DNA from: Bacteroidota bacterium
Lineage (GTDB): Bacteria; Bacteroidota; Bacteroidia; Cytophagales; Cytophagaceae
DNA: 38,718 nt
Reading direction: 5' to 3'
Assembly (NCBI GenBank): GCA_023428135.1
Contig: JAEYZG010000031.1
Coordinates: 1 to 38,718 of the forward strand
In this document: piece by piece, positions 1 to 8,779 of the stretch
Layout of the letters: every line of letters starts with the position of its first letter
Numbering within the stretch: the stretch's first letter is position 1
Position numbers and translations under genes: made by a program
The notes under the pieces: model-generated
Seen by the model: only the letters and a program-made list of their open reading frames with translations
Database searches by the model: none
Told to the model about the DNA's origin: nothing

Positions 1-2
1 TA

Positions 3-33
3 GGGGATTGAGATGGATAAACAGGATTGAGGC
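3..33. repeat. Left flanking repeat of the GxxExxY gene
   Basis: A purine-rich segment built on GGATTGA, GGAT and ACAGGATT. It resembles, in opposite orientation, the repeat at about 650-735 on the other side of the GxxExxY gene (there, read on the minus strand, GGGATTAAGGGATGGACAGG). The match is imperfect, with a 2-base gap, and the window edge may cut the element. Seen directly; calling the pair the boundary of an inserted unit is inference. Confidence 0.45.
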
Positions 34-98
34 ATGCTTCGTCCTAAAATAGATTTACAGTTTTTAGTTTAAATACTGAATAGAGTTTAAAACTCAGT

Positions 99-476
99 TT
101 ACCTTAGTAGCTTTTTATTTTCCAGTCGCCGAAATTCCATGCTTCTGGATCCGAAGTTAATCAGAAGGCATATTTCCATTTTAAAGGCTTCCATGTAATT
201 GATTGCTTGCGCGAGATGAACATCATCCAACTTGGAAATTGCTTTGAGTTCAATTAGGATATTATTCTCTACTATAAAGTCAACCCTTCTGCTTCCTATT
301 GGTATGTCACGATAGAATACAGGTATTTCCTCTTCTCGGACATATAACAATTTTTTAAAATCGAATTCGATCCCGAGTGCTCTCTGATAAATAACTTCCT
401 GAAATCCGTTTCCTAATGACTTGTGAACCTCCATAGCACAACCGATTATCCGACCGGTCAATTCACTGTATTTCAT
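99..476 (-). CDS. GxxExxY family protein (predicted nuclease-like fold)
   Basis: A 125-residue protein of the GxxExxY family, a widespread group of unknown function often present in many copies per genome. The name motif is G24-x-x-E27-x-x-Y30. A PD-(D/E)xK-like core can be read: D66 in RRVDF, then E76-L-K78 in LIELKAI, then Q90xxxY94. This suggests a restriction-endonuclease-like fold, though activity has not been assigned to the family as far as I know. There is no signal peptide or membrane segment. Length is normal for the family and the gene looks intact. It stands alone, with related repeats in opposite orientation on both sides. The family call is secure; a nuclease role is inference from the motif. 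Confidence 0.85.
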   Translation of the reverse strand: MKYSELTGRIIGCAMEVHKSLGNGFQEVIYQRALGIEFDFKKLLYVREEEIPVFYRDIPIGSRRVDFIVENNILIELKAISKLDDVHLAQAINYMEAFKMEICLLINFGSRSMEFRRLENKKLLR

Positions 477-582
477 AAAAATTAGCTGGTTAAAACTTCA
501 TTAAAATTAATGATGCAATATATAATCAATATTCAAAAAAACTCTCAATAACACCTAATTATTCTTTACTCAAAAATAATCC

Positions 583-613
583 ACAAAAAAAAGGGTCGCT
601 TTCGCAAACCCTT
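583..613 (-). terminator. Rho-independent terminator after the PorP/SprF gene
   Basis: On the minus strand a 6-bp stem AAGGGT/ACCCTT encloses a GC-GAAA-GC cap and is followed at once by eight T residues. It lies about 130 bases beyond the stop codon of the PorP/SprF-like gene and would end that transcript before the GxxExxY gene. Confidence 0.75.
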
Positions 614-649
614 ATATATTTCATAACTATATTTCGTATTTGAAGATAA

Positions 650-735
650 TCGTAAATTATCCTGTCAATCCACACCATCCTACAAAATCCTCTTCGTAGA
701 TAATCCTGTCCATCCCTTAATCCCATGAATCCCAG
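650..735. repeat. Right flanking repeat: two 22-bp direct repeats, period 44 bp
   Basis: Two near-identical 22-bp units at 650-671 and 694-715 differ at three positions; each contains ATCCTGTC and begins with TCGTA. A related ATCCC-rich tail runs to about 735. Read on the minus strand the block resembles the segment at 3-33, so the two flank the GxxExxY gene in inverted orientation. GGATT/ACAGGATT repeats of this flavour are common intergenic elements in Bacteroidota and some other phyla (recollection, not checked). Confidence 0.55.
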
Positions 736-744
736 TTCAGCTTC

Positions 745-1704
745 CTACCAGAAGTGAGATGGACAAATAACTCTGTTCTTTGGTTTTAGTCTATATCCGA
801 CAACTATCTCATGAGATCCGGCACTGTAAAGTCTAATTTTACTTGTAGTATAATCATAGCCATAACTTATATCCCATGTATTGTTAATGATTACACCTGC
901 AAGAAATGCGACTGCATCAGTATTACGATAAGATACACCAGCCCATAAGAAGTCTTTATATCGAAGTTTTGCATTGATATCATAAGAGATAGGTGCCGGA
1001 GAAACTGATTTTACACAGAAAGACGGAATAAGAGCAAAGTCATACCCCATAGGGAATCTATATCCTGCCATTACAAAATAATGCTGAGATAGTTTACCTG
1101 AAGTGATAGCCCCATTCTTTTCATTGTAAAGATTTTGAGGCATAACCTGAACCATCGAACCTCCGACAAAAAACTTATCAGAATATACCCAGAATCCGGT
1201 GTTTATATCTGCAAGAGAAGTATTGGTTGAACTTCTAAGCAAAGGATCATCAGGAGTGTTAGTATGCAACATATTGGCATTTAAAGAGTATTGCTGAAGC
1301 CCCCCCATAATACCTAAAGAAGCATATAGATTTTTAGCAAATTGCAGATGATAAGAATAAGCAAGATCTATGGTCGTTGTTTTTGTTGGTCCGATAACAT
1401 CATTAGATATTATGGCTCCCACACCATGAAAACCATTTTTCTTATTCTTTGTCCTGTTATTGGTAACCCTGGACTTTCCAAGAGACGTGTGTGCGCTCAG
1501 GTACATTGTTCGTGGAGCACCTTCAAAACCGACCCATTGCTTCCGGAAACCTAATCTGATATCTGTATAATCTTCAGTACCAGATACCGCTGGATTCAGC
1601 ATAAATGGATTAACCATATACAGAGAGTATTGCGGTTTCTGCTGCCCCAAAGCAAATACCGAACAAACCAATACTAGTAAGGCCGATAAGTAATATTTTT
1701 TCAT
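745..1704 (-). CDS. PorP/SprF family type IX secretion system membrane protein
   Basis: A 319-residue outer-membrane beta-barrel protein of the PorP/SprF family. Residues 1-20 form a signal peptide ending at ALGQ. The family hallmark near the mature N-terminus, QYSLYMVNPFMLNPAVSG, is followed by alternating beta-strand sequence to the C-terminus. Length is typical. In Flavobacterium johnsoniae, SprF is needed for export of the giant adhesin SprB, and PorP/SprF paralogues are often encoded just after their large substrate. Here the gene follows such a substrate on the same strand, about 190 bases downstream. It is therefore probably the dedicated outer-membrane partner of that protein. The family call is firm; the partner assignment is inferred from position. 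Confidence 0.93.
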   Translation of the reverse strand: MKKYYLSALLVLVCSVFALGQQKPQYSLYMVNPFMLNPAVSGTEDYTDIRLGFRKQWVGFEGAPRTMYLSAHTSLGKSRVTNNRTKNKKNGFHGVGAIISNDVIGPTKTTTIDLAYSYHLQFAKNLYASLGIMGGLQQYSLNANMLHTNTPDDPLLRSSTNTSLADINTGFWVYSDKFFVGGSMVQVMPQNLYNEKNGAITSGKLSQHYFVMAGYRFPMGYDFALIPSFCVKSVSPAPISYDINAKLRYKDFLWAGVSYRNTDAVAFLAGVIINNTWDISYGYDYTTSKIRLYSAGSHEIVVGYRLKPKNRVICPSHFW

Positions 1705-1785
1705 AGTTGCTATTTAACTCTTACTTAAATCTTTTGTTAGTCCTCAACCCTTTTAGAAATAGGACACTTGATGTTTTAAAGAACT

Positions 1786-1825
1786 CATTCTAAATCTTTC
1801 TCCTTCAGGAGAAGGATTTAGAATG
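1786..1825. promoter_or_regulatory. Strong hairpin between the giant T9SS substrate gene and porP/sprF
   Basis: An 11-bp outer stem (1786-1796 with 1815-1825) is stacked on a 6-bp inner stem TTCTCC/GGAGAA with a TTCA loop. One position between them (1797/1814) is a U-G wobble in plus-strand RNA and an A-C mismatch in minus-strand RNA. No long T run follows on the minus strand. It may be a partial terminator or an RNA-stability element that sets the ratio of the two genes, or a dispersed repeat. Function is inferred. Confidence 0.55.
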
Positions 1826-1845
1826 ATACTCTTTATTATTTCGGG

Positions 1846-1893
1846 TTTATAACTTTATACTTTCAACTTTAAGCTTTAAGCCCTCCGCTTTCA
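1846..1893. repeat. AT-rich intergenic repeat (actttatactttcaac type)
   Basis: A run of short units such as actttatac, tttcaacttt, aagcttt and gctttcaact lies directly after the stop codon of the giant T9SS gene. Similar runs occur at about 10157-10206, 12383-12420, 12548-12582 and 27350-27408, all at gene 3' ends. Confidence 0.4.
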
Positions 1894-1895
1894 AC

Positions 1896-4800
1896 TTATT
1901 TCAAAATCTGAACATATCCTGAATAAGGCTCTTTGAAGACCACACTATGAAGATCTATCACATAGAAATATGTGCCATCAGGGAGTAATTCTCCATTGCG
2001 GTAGTTTGTGCCATCCCATTGCTTCAGATTTCCTGTTGACTTCCAAACCAGTGTTCCCCAACGGTTATACACTTCAAAGGTAACATTCGGGAATCCGCTG
2101 ATATTTTCAATTTCCCAGGTATCATTTTCACTGTCTTTGTTTGGAGTAAATGCATTCGGAATTCTAACAGGTCTTTCAACAAATACTTGAACCTCGTCAG
2201 TAGAAGAACATGTATTTGTAGCATCAGCAACTGTTAAGACATATATCGTGTTAATAGTTGCTGTGAACGTATAATTTGGGTTATTCGAGAAGTTCGGAAC
2301 TAGTGCCGTAGACCAGGAATAAAGATCACCTCCGCTACCATTCAAGGTTACAGTTGCATTTTCTAGAACATAGATATCACTTCCTGCATTTGCTACCGGA
2401 GTAGGTATAACGTTTACAATTACAGTATCAGAGAATCTTGGACAAACACCATTATCTTCTTTTAAGTAGTACCAACCTGATTGATTTACTGTTAACGAAG
2501 ATGTAGTATTATTTAAAGGAAGACCATCTTTGTACCACATTAAAGTTGTTCCGGTACTTACAATAGCAGTATAAGTTGTATCCTCACCTGAACAGAATGT
2601 TGCATCAGACTCTGTAATGTTTGGTTGAGGAATAGGAAGTACCTGCATTGTAATGGTGTTTGATGTCGCAGGATTTGTTCCCGGCTCAACGCATCCAAGT
2701 ACTGAAGTCATGATAACATTGATTTGATCACCATCATTAAATACTCCAGCATATGATAATCCTCCTCCAACAGGTTGGCCATTTTTAAACCATTGATAAG
2801 TTGGATTAGCACCTCCCCCACTTGCTGTTTCAGGTATTACTGTATAGCTTGTTCCCGCACAAATTTTATCAGGAGCAGCTAACACAATCTTTGGAGTAAT
2901 GTTACTTAATATTTTAACAGTTACTGCATTTGAAATGGCTGGGTCAGTTCCTGGCTTAATACATTTTTCGGATGATTTGACTCTCAGGTAAACCATTTCT
3001 CCATTTGCAAGGGAAGTAGTTGAGAAAGAAGGACTATTTGTCCCTTGCACTAAACCACCTACTGACCACTCATAAGTCGGATTCAGACCAAGGTTAGTAC
3101 TATCAATCAAATCAAACTTAACCAACTCTCCCTGACAAGATTCAAGAGGGTCACTGATTTTGACGTACGGAGTAAGGTTTGGATTAACTGTAACAATCAC
3201 TTCATTGCTATTTACCGGACCACAACCTAAAACATCGTTAACAACTCTTCTATATCTGGTGGTGACATTCAAAGCACCAGGATCATAAACAGAATTATCT
3301 GAATTATTAATAGTAGTCCAGCTCAATCCATTAGTTGAATACTGCCAGGAGTATTTGTATGCAACGTCATCCTTTCCTCCTGTTACTGCTACAGTTTCAA
3401 TAAAGGCAACAGGATCGCTATCCTCGCATATGGTCTGATTACTTCCAATCTGACCGGCTGTTAAGATATCCCATATTGTAATCTTAACTGGAGCAGTTTG
3501 AGCTGTATTACATAAAGCCGGTCCATTCGGGTCATATACTGATTTTCTAATATATAATGTCCCTGCTGTCAGTGTTCCCGGATATTGGTAAGTCACCCCA
3601 TTGGATTGCGAAGGAGCAGATGCCCATGATCCAGCAAGACCAGTATTTGAAATTTCCCATGTATATACAGCTGAAGCAGAAATATTCGATGGAGGATTAT
3701 CTGGATCAGTAGATATTAAAGCAGGTGTCGATCCACTGCAAATATCCTGATCAAAATCTATTTCTCCTGCAAGTATTCCTGGAAGAATAGTTATTTTAAC
3801 TGGGTTTGTCAGTACAGCCTGACATCCGGGAGAATTATCCAGACGTGCAAAGTAAATGGTTGAAGCCTGGGGATCTGGTGTAAAGCTGCTACCTGTTGCT
3901 GCTCCAGATACATTTACAAATGATCCGGCCGTACCTGTTGGAGAATATTGCCATTGATAAGTGTAAGTCATACCATCTCCACCAGTTGGAGCCGTTTTCT
4001 CAATTAATTCATCAATTGTATTGCCGCTACACAATGTCTGATCATCCCCAATAGTTCCCGGCTTAACCGATGGATTTACAGTATAAGTAACCACATTACT
4101 TTCTGCTGTAGGCGTAGGGCATTTGTCCGAAGTTACAATTCGTTTAACAGAATAAGTTATTGCGGTAGTTCCTGTATTTGCAATCGGAGGCACAGGACTA
4201 TTTGCTGCTCCTGCAACAGGTGTAGAAAAACCAGTGCCATTTAAGTTAACTGACCAGCTATACTTATAATCTCCAGTCCCATTTGCACCGGTTGGTGAAG
4301 TCAGGTTAGTAATATCAGCAGGATCTTCTCCGCTACATACTGTACCTCCTCCGGCTATGGTTCCACCTTTTAGTTCAGGAAGCACGATTATAGTTACTGG
4401 ATCTGAAGTTACTGAAACTGTTCCGCAGCTACCAGTTACTACAAGTCTGTACTGCATCGTATCAGTCAGGGCTCCTGTGAATGAATATCCCGGAGTATTA
4501 GAAATTGGTCCGGTCCATGTACTGCCTGCAACATCCGTTTTGGACTCCCATCTATATGAGTAGGAATCTCCGGACTTTAATCCACCTTTAGGAGGATTAG
4601 AGATATTTAGATCAACTGGAGTTGTATTATAACAAATAGTCTGATTATCTGAAATCTTTGGCTTTTCAAGATCTGGCACCATTGATATTTTTATCGTATC
4701 AGAATAAGCTGTACAAATGGCAGTACCAGCCGTAGTCGTTACTCTTCTTGTATAATAAATAGAATCATTCAGAAGAGGAGGTACATAAAGCGCATTAGTT

Positions 4801-7800
4801 GATCCTGTTCCACCTGATACATTCACAAACACACCGGCAGGATCTTGAGAGGAAAGCCATTGATAATTATAAGTTAACGAACCTCCGGTTGCAGGTGTCT
4901 GAGTTAATGGAGCAGGTGCTGTGCCTTTACAAATGACCTGATCTGCACTAATAGTACCAGCATTTAATTCTGGCATAACAGTAATAGTTACCGGATTGCT
5001 GTTTACAGCAGGGCACACCCCGGAACTATCTCTTCTTATATAAGTGTATACTATATCTGTAGTAGAAGTATTATTAAATACGGTATCAGCAGGAGAAGCA
5101 AACGTATAGTTTTGTCCATTACCTGTTGGACCAGCAATCTTTTTACCGTTTACAAACCACTGATACTTACCGGTACCAGTTACTCCTCCAGCAGCTACCG
5201 GAGTTACAAATGCAACTGGTTTTGTTCCGCTACAGATGATTTGACTTGCAGTTGGAGTTACTGGTGTATTGGGAACATTTACAGTAAGCTTTAATGAATC
5301 CTGTAGAAAACAAGAACTAATGCTTGTAACTCCATCACCATCCTCTACTTTGAAGAAATAGGTACCTTCGTCTGCAGCAGTAACGTTGTTCAATGTTAAT
5401 GTAACCGGAGATGTTGTTACAACTGTAGGTGGCGTGATAACAGTAACAACAGTACCCACCTTTTTATACCATGTATATCTGTGCTTATTCTGAACAGGTT
5501 TGGTAGCATCAAGCGTAAACTCTCCAGTAATAATAAGATTGCTACCAACACACAAGGTAGTATCGTTATCAAATGCCTTATTCACCGTTACAGTTTTAGG
5601 CTGAGAGCATGGGCAGTCTTCTGTAAGTTTTACTTGTAGTCTGTCGCAATATCTTTGCTCTGAATGAAATTTAATGTTAGAAATTACTCCCCATTGCGGT
5701 GTGTTAACTGGATTACCATAATTATCTATGTTAATCATATTGAGGAATTCACCATTTGGAACGTCATCTAATACAGGCCAGTTGGGGTTACATTTAAAGT
5801 TTACAGCAATATGTTGAGCAGTACTTAAGTTGCTAAACCCTAACCAGTAATCTGCTCCAGATTCAGTTCCAGCTAAAGTTATCCCTACAGGAATTTTAAG
5901 AAGACCATAAGTTTTGTCATCTCCATCCACTCCAGGCAGAACTACTGGAGTGCTGCATCCAATAACTTTAGTTCTGTCAGCGGTAGGCTTTCCTTCGGAA
6001 TTGAGTTTTGTGCCATACGCACAGACCTGCCAAGTATAGTTTTTAGATGATCCCTGATTTTCTCCGCTCAGATAGATAGAGACAGTATCAATTGTAACAG
6101 ATTCAGAAAGCACTTTTACCATAGTATTGGTCTCCTTAGGATCAATTTTATCTACCGAAGTACACGAGGCAGGATTAATTTTCCCTGTATTGCCACTTGC
6201 ATACCCCTTCTGCTCTACATAGGCAAAATAATCTGTACCAACTTTTTCAGTAATTGCAGATTTAAGGACCCCTACACTATCCTGACGATAACTTGTTCCT
6301 AATTTAGTACCGCCTGTTGCAGCTGTATACCAATCATATAAGCCATTACCGGTTTTAGTTTTTAGATACACTGTGCTTCCGCAGAACGTCAAACCATCGG
6401 GCACACTAAAATCTAATGGATATTTAGAAATCGTGATTTCATCAATAGCTGGCTCGTAAGGAGTACAAGGTGCATCAGACCCAACGTATTCAACAACTAC
6501 CTTATATGTACCATCTAAGGTAGCATTGTAAGTTACAGCAGATCCATTTCCTGTAGCCACCTGAGTTCCGTTTCTATACCAGGTAATTTTATAACTCGAT
6601 GCAAGTGAAGCACTAATGACAAATCCTGCATTTAAAGTAGTTCCCGTCCATTTGGAAAGACATACGGAGAAATCTCTTGGAGCGATAGTAGCCTTTGGTA
6701 GAGGGGCTGGGAAGTCGCATGGAGGAAGTGTAAATTGTGTTGCATAACTTTGACAGTTAGTATTATTTAAACCTAACTGTCCAAACATGTTATTTCCCCA
6801 GGTATATATTTTGTTATCACTAGTTGTATAAAACCCCCAGGTATCTCCATCTGAAATACTTACTACATTGTTGTCAACCGTAGTGGCATTTCTCCTGATA
6901 AACACTGGAAATGCAGACTGGCCAGTAGTAGTAGCACCATTTCCCAGGTGTCCCCCAGAGTTAGTTGTACAAGAACCATTATTTCCCCAGGCAACAGGTT
7001 TGCCATCTATTGTAATAGCCATACCAAACCCCTGACCTCCGGAAATAGCTTTTGCCTTGAGGTATGTTTCGCCTAATCCCGCCCCTGCCGTAGTTCCCCA
7101 TTCTCCAGCTACAACTTTTCTGGGGTCGGAATGAATCTGGGTAATACCCTGCCCTGTCATACCTCCCCATCCACCATTTCCCCAAGCCCAAACATTACCT
7201 AAAGCGTCCAATGCTAAACACATAGCATCTCCTGCTGATATAGACACAATTCCATCCAGAGGGGTACCGTCCAATTTTAATACTGGACGAGCATAGAAAT
7301 CATTAGCAAGTTCAGTCCCACTATTGGCTGTTCCTGCTGCATTTCTACCCAGCATTCCCCCACCTCCGTATGTACCAGCTCCAGCTCCCCAGGAATATAC
7401 GGTTCCTAATCCGTCTCCATCAGGATCAACAAGAGCATAAGCCGTTTCATCACCTGCTTCTATCTGAATTACATTGGTTAATGGATTTCCATCAGCTGTC
7501 CTAATGTAAACTGGTGTCGCACTGTTTGTATAATTTCCGTTAGCTAATTGCCCCTTATCATTTCTTCCCCATCCAAGTGCGGTACCATTATTTAAGATAA
7601 CATAGCTATTGTCATTCCCTCCTGAAACATATTTCACATCAACAAGATAGTTTGCCAATAAAGGATTGGAAGATGCAGGTGCTTGTCCTCTAAGTACACG
7701 GGCAGGAGCTGTAGTTGCAGCAGCTGTGCTTCCCGTACCGGTAATGCCCGTAGCTTGACCATTGTTTCCCCACGACCATGCGCCACCATAACAATCCACG

Positions 7801-8120
7801 GCGATAAAGTGTGCACCGGATCCGGCATCTACTGCCTTTACAGTTATACCTGAGTTAATGGATGTAAAATACGGATCGTTGGTAGGAAATATTACTTTTT
7901 TAGGAAAGGGTTCTAGCGTATTGGTAGATCCTACCCCTAAAGTACCTAAAACAGGAGCATAGTCGGGGCCGCCAGCATTATTCCCCCAGGTAAACACAAA
8001 TCCATTAGCACAAATAATGGTTGACACTGTATTTCCTCCGGAAACTAATAAGTCCTGAGCTTTTAGTCCTGAGGAAAATAAAATTGAAAAAACAACAAAA
8101 AACCTTACAAATTTTACCAT
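1896..8120 (-). CDS. Giant secreted RCC1-repeat / Ig-like protein with T9SS type B sorting domain
   Basis: A protein of about 2,074 residues. The ATG at 8120 is preferred because it gives a clean signal peptide (MVKFVRFFVVFSILFSSG, then LKAQ); an in-frame ATG at 8147 would add nine residues. Seven RCC1-type repeats follow (about 6740-8020), each with a WG core: FTWGNN, WSWGNN, LGWGRN, YSWGAG, WAWGNG, VAWGNN, YTWGNN. Seven is the number needed for a closed propeller. The next 370 residues or so are unassigned. Then come about ten Ig-like repeats of roughly 100 residues, most opening with a Q-x-(I/L)-C-x-G-like motif, and a PKD-like segment. The last 90 residues are the gliding-motility-associated (CHU_C, type B) T9SS signal, starting IPNAFTPNKDSENDTWEI and containing FEVYNRWG. 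It is probably exported by T9SS and attached to or released from the surface. Its ligand is unknown. Confidence 0.92.
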   Translation of the reverse strand: MVKFVRFFVVFSILFSSGLKAQDLLVSGGNTVSTIICANGFVFTWGNNAGGPDYAPVLGTLGVGSTNTLEPFPKKVIFPTNDPYFTSINSGITVKAVDAGSGAHFIAVDCYGGAWSWGNNGQATGITGTGSTAAATTAPARVLRGQAPASSNPLLANYLVDVKYVSGGNDNSYVILNNGTALGWGRNDKGQLANGNYTNSATPVYIRTADGNPLTNVIQIEAGDETAYALVDPDGDGLGTVYSWGAGAGTYGGGGMLGRNAAGTANSGTELANDFYARPVLKLDGTPLDGIVSISAGDAMCLALDALGNVWAWGNGGWGGMTGQGITQIHSDPRKVVAGEWGTTAGAGLGETYLKAKAISGGQGFGMAITIDGKPVAWGNNGSCTTNSGGHLGNGATTTGQSAFPVFIRRNATTVDNNVVSISDGDTWGFYTTSDNKIYTWGNNMFGQLGLNNTNCQSYATQFTLPPCDFPAPLPKATIAPRDFSVCLSKWTGTTLNAGFVISASLASSYKITWYRNGTQVATGNGSAVTYNATLDGTYKVVVEYVGSDAPCTPYEPAIDEITISKYPLDFSVPDGLTFCGSTVYLKTKTGNGLYDWYTAATGGTKLGTSYRQDSVGVLKSAITEKVGTDYFAYVEQKGYASGNTGKINPASCTSVDKIDPKETNTMVKVLSESVTIDTVSIYLSGENQGSSKNYTWQVCAYGTKLNSEGKPTADRTKVIGCSTPVVLPGVDGDDKTYGLLKIPVGITLAGTESGADYWLGFSNLSTAQHIAVNFKCNPNWPVLDDVPNGEFLNMINIDNYGNPVNTPQWGVISNIKFHSEQRYCDRLQVKLTEDCPCSQPKTVTVNKAFDNDTTLCVGSNLIITGEFTLDATKPVQNKHRYTWYKKVGTVVTVITPPTVVTTSPVTLTLNNVTAADEGTYFFKVEDGDGVTSISSCFLQDSLKLTVNVPNTPVTPTASQIICSGTKPVAFVTPVAAGGVTGTGKYQWFVNGKKIAGPTGNGQNYTFASPADTVFNNTSTTDIVYTYIRRDSSGVCPAVNSNPVTITVMPELNAGTISADQVICKGTAPAPLTQTPATGGSLTYNYQWLSSQDPAGVFVNVSGGTGSTNALYVPPLLNDSIYYTRRVTTTAGTAICTAYSDTIKISMVPDLEKPKISDNQTICYNTTPVDLNISNPPKGGLKSGDSYSYRWESKTDVAGSTWTGPISNTPGYSFTGALTDTMQYRLVVTGSCGTVSVTSDPVTIIVLPELKGGTIAGGGTVCSGEDPADITNLTSPTGANGTGDYKYSWSVNLNGTGFSTPVAGAANSPVPPIANTGTTAITYSVKRIVTSDKCPTPTAESNVVTYTVNPSVKPGTIGDDQTLCSGNTIDELIEKTAPTGGDGMTYTYQWQYSPTGTAGSFVNVSGAATGSSFTPDPQASTIYFARLDNSPGCQAVLTNPVKITILPGILAGEIDFDQDICSGSTPALISTDPDNPPSNISASAVYTWEISNTGLAGSWASAPSQSNGVTYQYPGTLTAGTLYIRKSVYDPNGPALCNTAQTAPVKITIWDILTAGQIGSNQTICEDSDPVAFIETVAVTGGKDDVAYKYSWQYSTNGLSWTTINNSDNSVYDPGALNVTTRYRRVVNDVLGCGPVNSNEVIVTVNPNLTPYVKISDPLESCQGELVKFDLIDSTNLGLNPTYEWSVGGLVQGTNSPSFSTTSLANGEMVYLRVKSSEKCIKPGTDPAISNAVTVKILSNITPKIVLAAPDKICAGTSYTVIPETASGGGANPTYQWFKNGQPVGGGLSYAGVFNDGDQINVIMTSVLGCVEPGTNPATSNTITMQVLPIPQPNITESDATFCSGEDTTYTAIVSTGTTLMWYKDGLPLNNTTSSLTVNQSGWYYLKEDNGVCPRFSDTVIVNVIPTPVANAGSDIYVLENATVTLNGSGGDLYSWSTALVPNFSNNPNYTFTATINTIYVLTVADATNTCSSTDEVQVFVERPVRIPNAFTPNKDSENDTWEIENISGFPNVTFEVYNRWGTLVWKSTGNLKQWDGTNYRNGELLPDGTYFYVIDLHSVVFKEPYSGYVQILK

Positions 8121-8181
8121 ACTATTTAACCTATATAGTGTTTGCAATACACTCTTTCGAATTTCTCATTTTAATTAAATC

Positions 8182-8198
8182 GTACAAATGAATTGTAC
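8182..8198. promoter_or_regulatory. Possible operator: GTACAA-N5-TTGTAC
   Basis: A perfect 6-bp inverted repeat with a five-base centre lies 60-80 bases upstream of the giant T9SS gene. Size and placement would suit a dimeric regulator. No regulator is identified, and such short palindromes occur by chance in AT-rich DNA. Confidence 0.25.
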
Positions 8199-8500
8199 AA
8201 TTTTTTCACTTTAATTAATATAATAGTAATTTTTTCAATTACCAATTATTATTAAATTTCAATATAAATAAAGGATCGTGATTTACTCTGACTGTAACCT
8301 CCACGGATACATGCTTTTAAACTAGCACATCTCCTTAACTATCTATCTGAATCTAAATTAGGTCCTCTCCAACCTTTTGTAGATACCCACAACCATGCGA
8401 AAAGTAACCAGTAGAGTAAAAAAATTTACTACAAAATCCTCAACCATTTTTCATCTCCTGATTAAATAATTGAAAAACAACCGACTTACTGAAAGTAAAA

Positions 8501-8555
8501 TCCTAACAATTATTTTCAGATTGTAACCAACAGATTTTATCCGGTTTTGTTAGGA
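8501..8555. other. Inverted repeat with inner stem, possible leader RNA structure
   Basis: TCCTAACAA (8501-8509) pairs with TTGTTAGGA (8547-8555). Inside, AACC (8525-8528) can pair with GGTT (8543-8546). It lies about 380-430 bases upstream of the giant gene. It could be a leader structure if transcription starts further upstream. The pairing is seen; a function is not supported. Confidence 0.3.
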
Positions 8556-8779
8556 CTCTACTAAGTATTTACAATATTGATATATCTCATTGATTAACAC
8601 TGTCATCAAAAATAATGAGCAAGAGAATACCTTATTCGATTAAATGGCGTCTTTACTCGTCTAAAATAGCAAAGCTCTTCTTTTGAAGAATAATAAATTA
8701 ATACTGATATTATTAAATGATTGGAGTTATTGAGGTGATTATTTAATGATATTCAAATAGGTTAGCCATTTCATTTTAC

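Noticed and set aside
2024..7828. Several short reading frames inside the giant gene on either strand
   Set aside because: Shadows of the long repetitive coding sequence with no features of their own.
8121..8147. Nine-residue N-terminal extension of the giant T9SS protein
   Set aside because: The next ATG at 8120 opens a clean signal peptide; the extension would place polar residues before it.
8395..8469. 24-residue reading frame in the gene-free stretch
   Set aside because: No ribosome-binding site, no promoter next to it and a composition typical of random AT-rich DNA.
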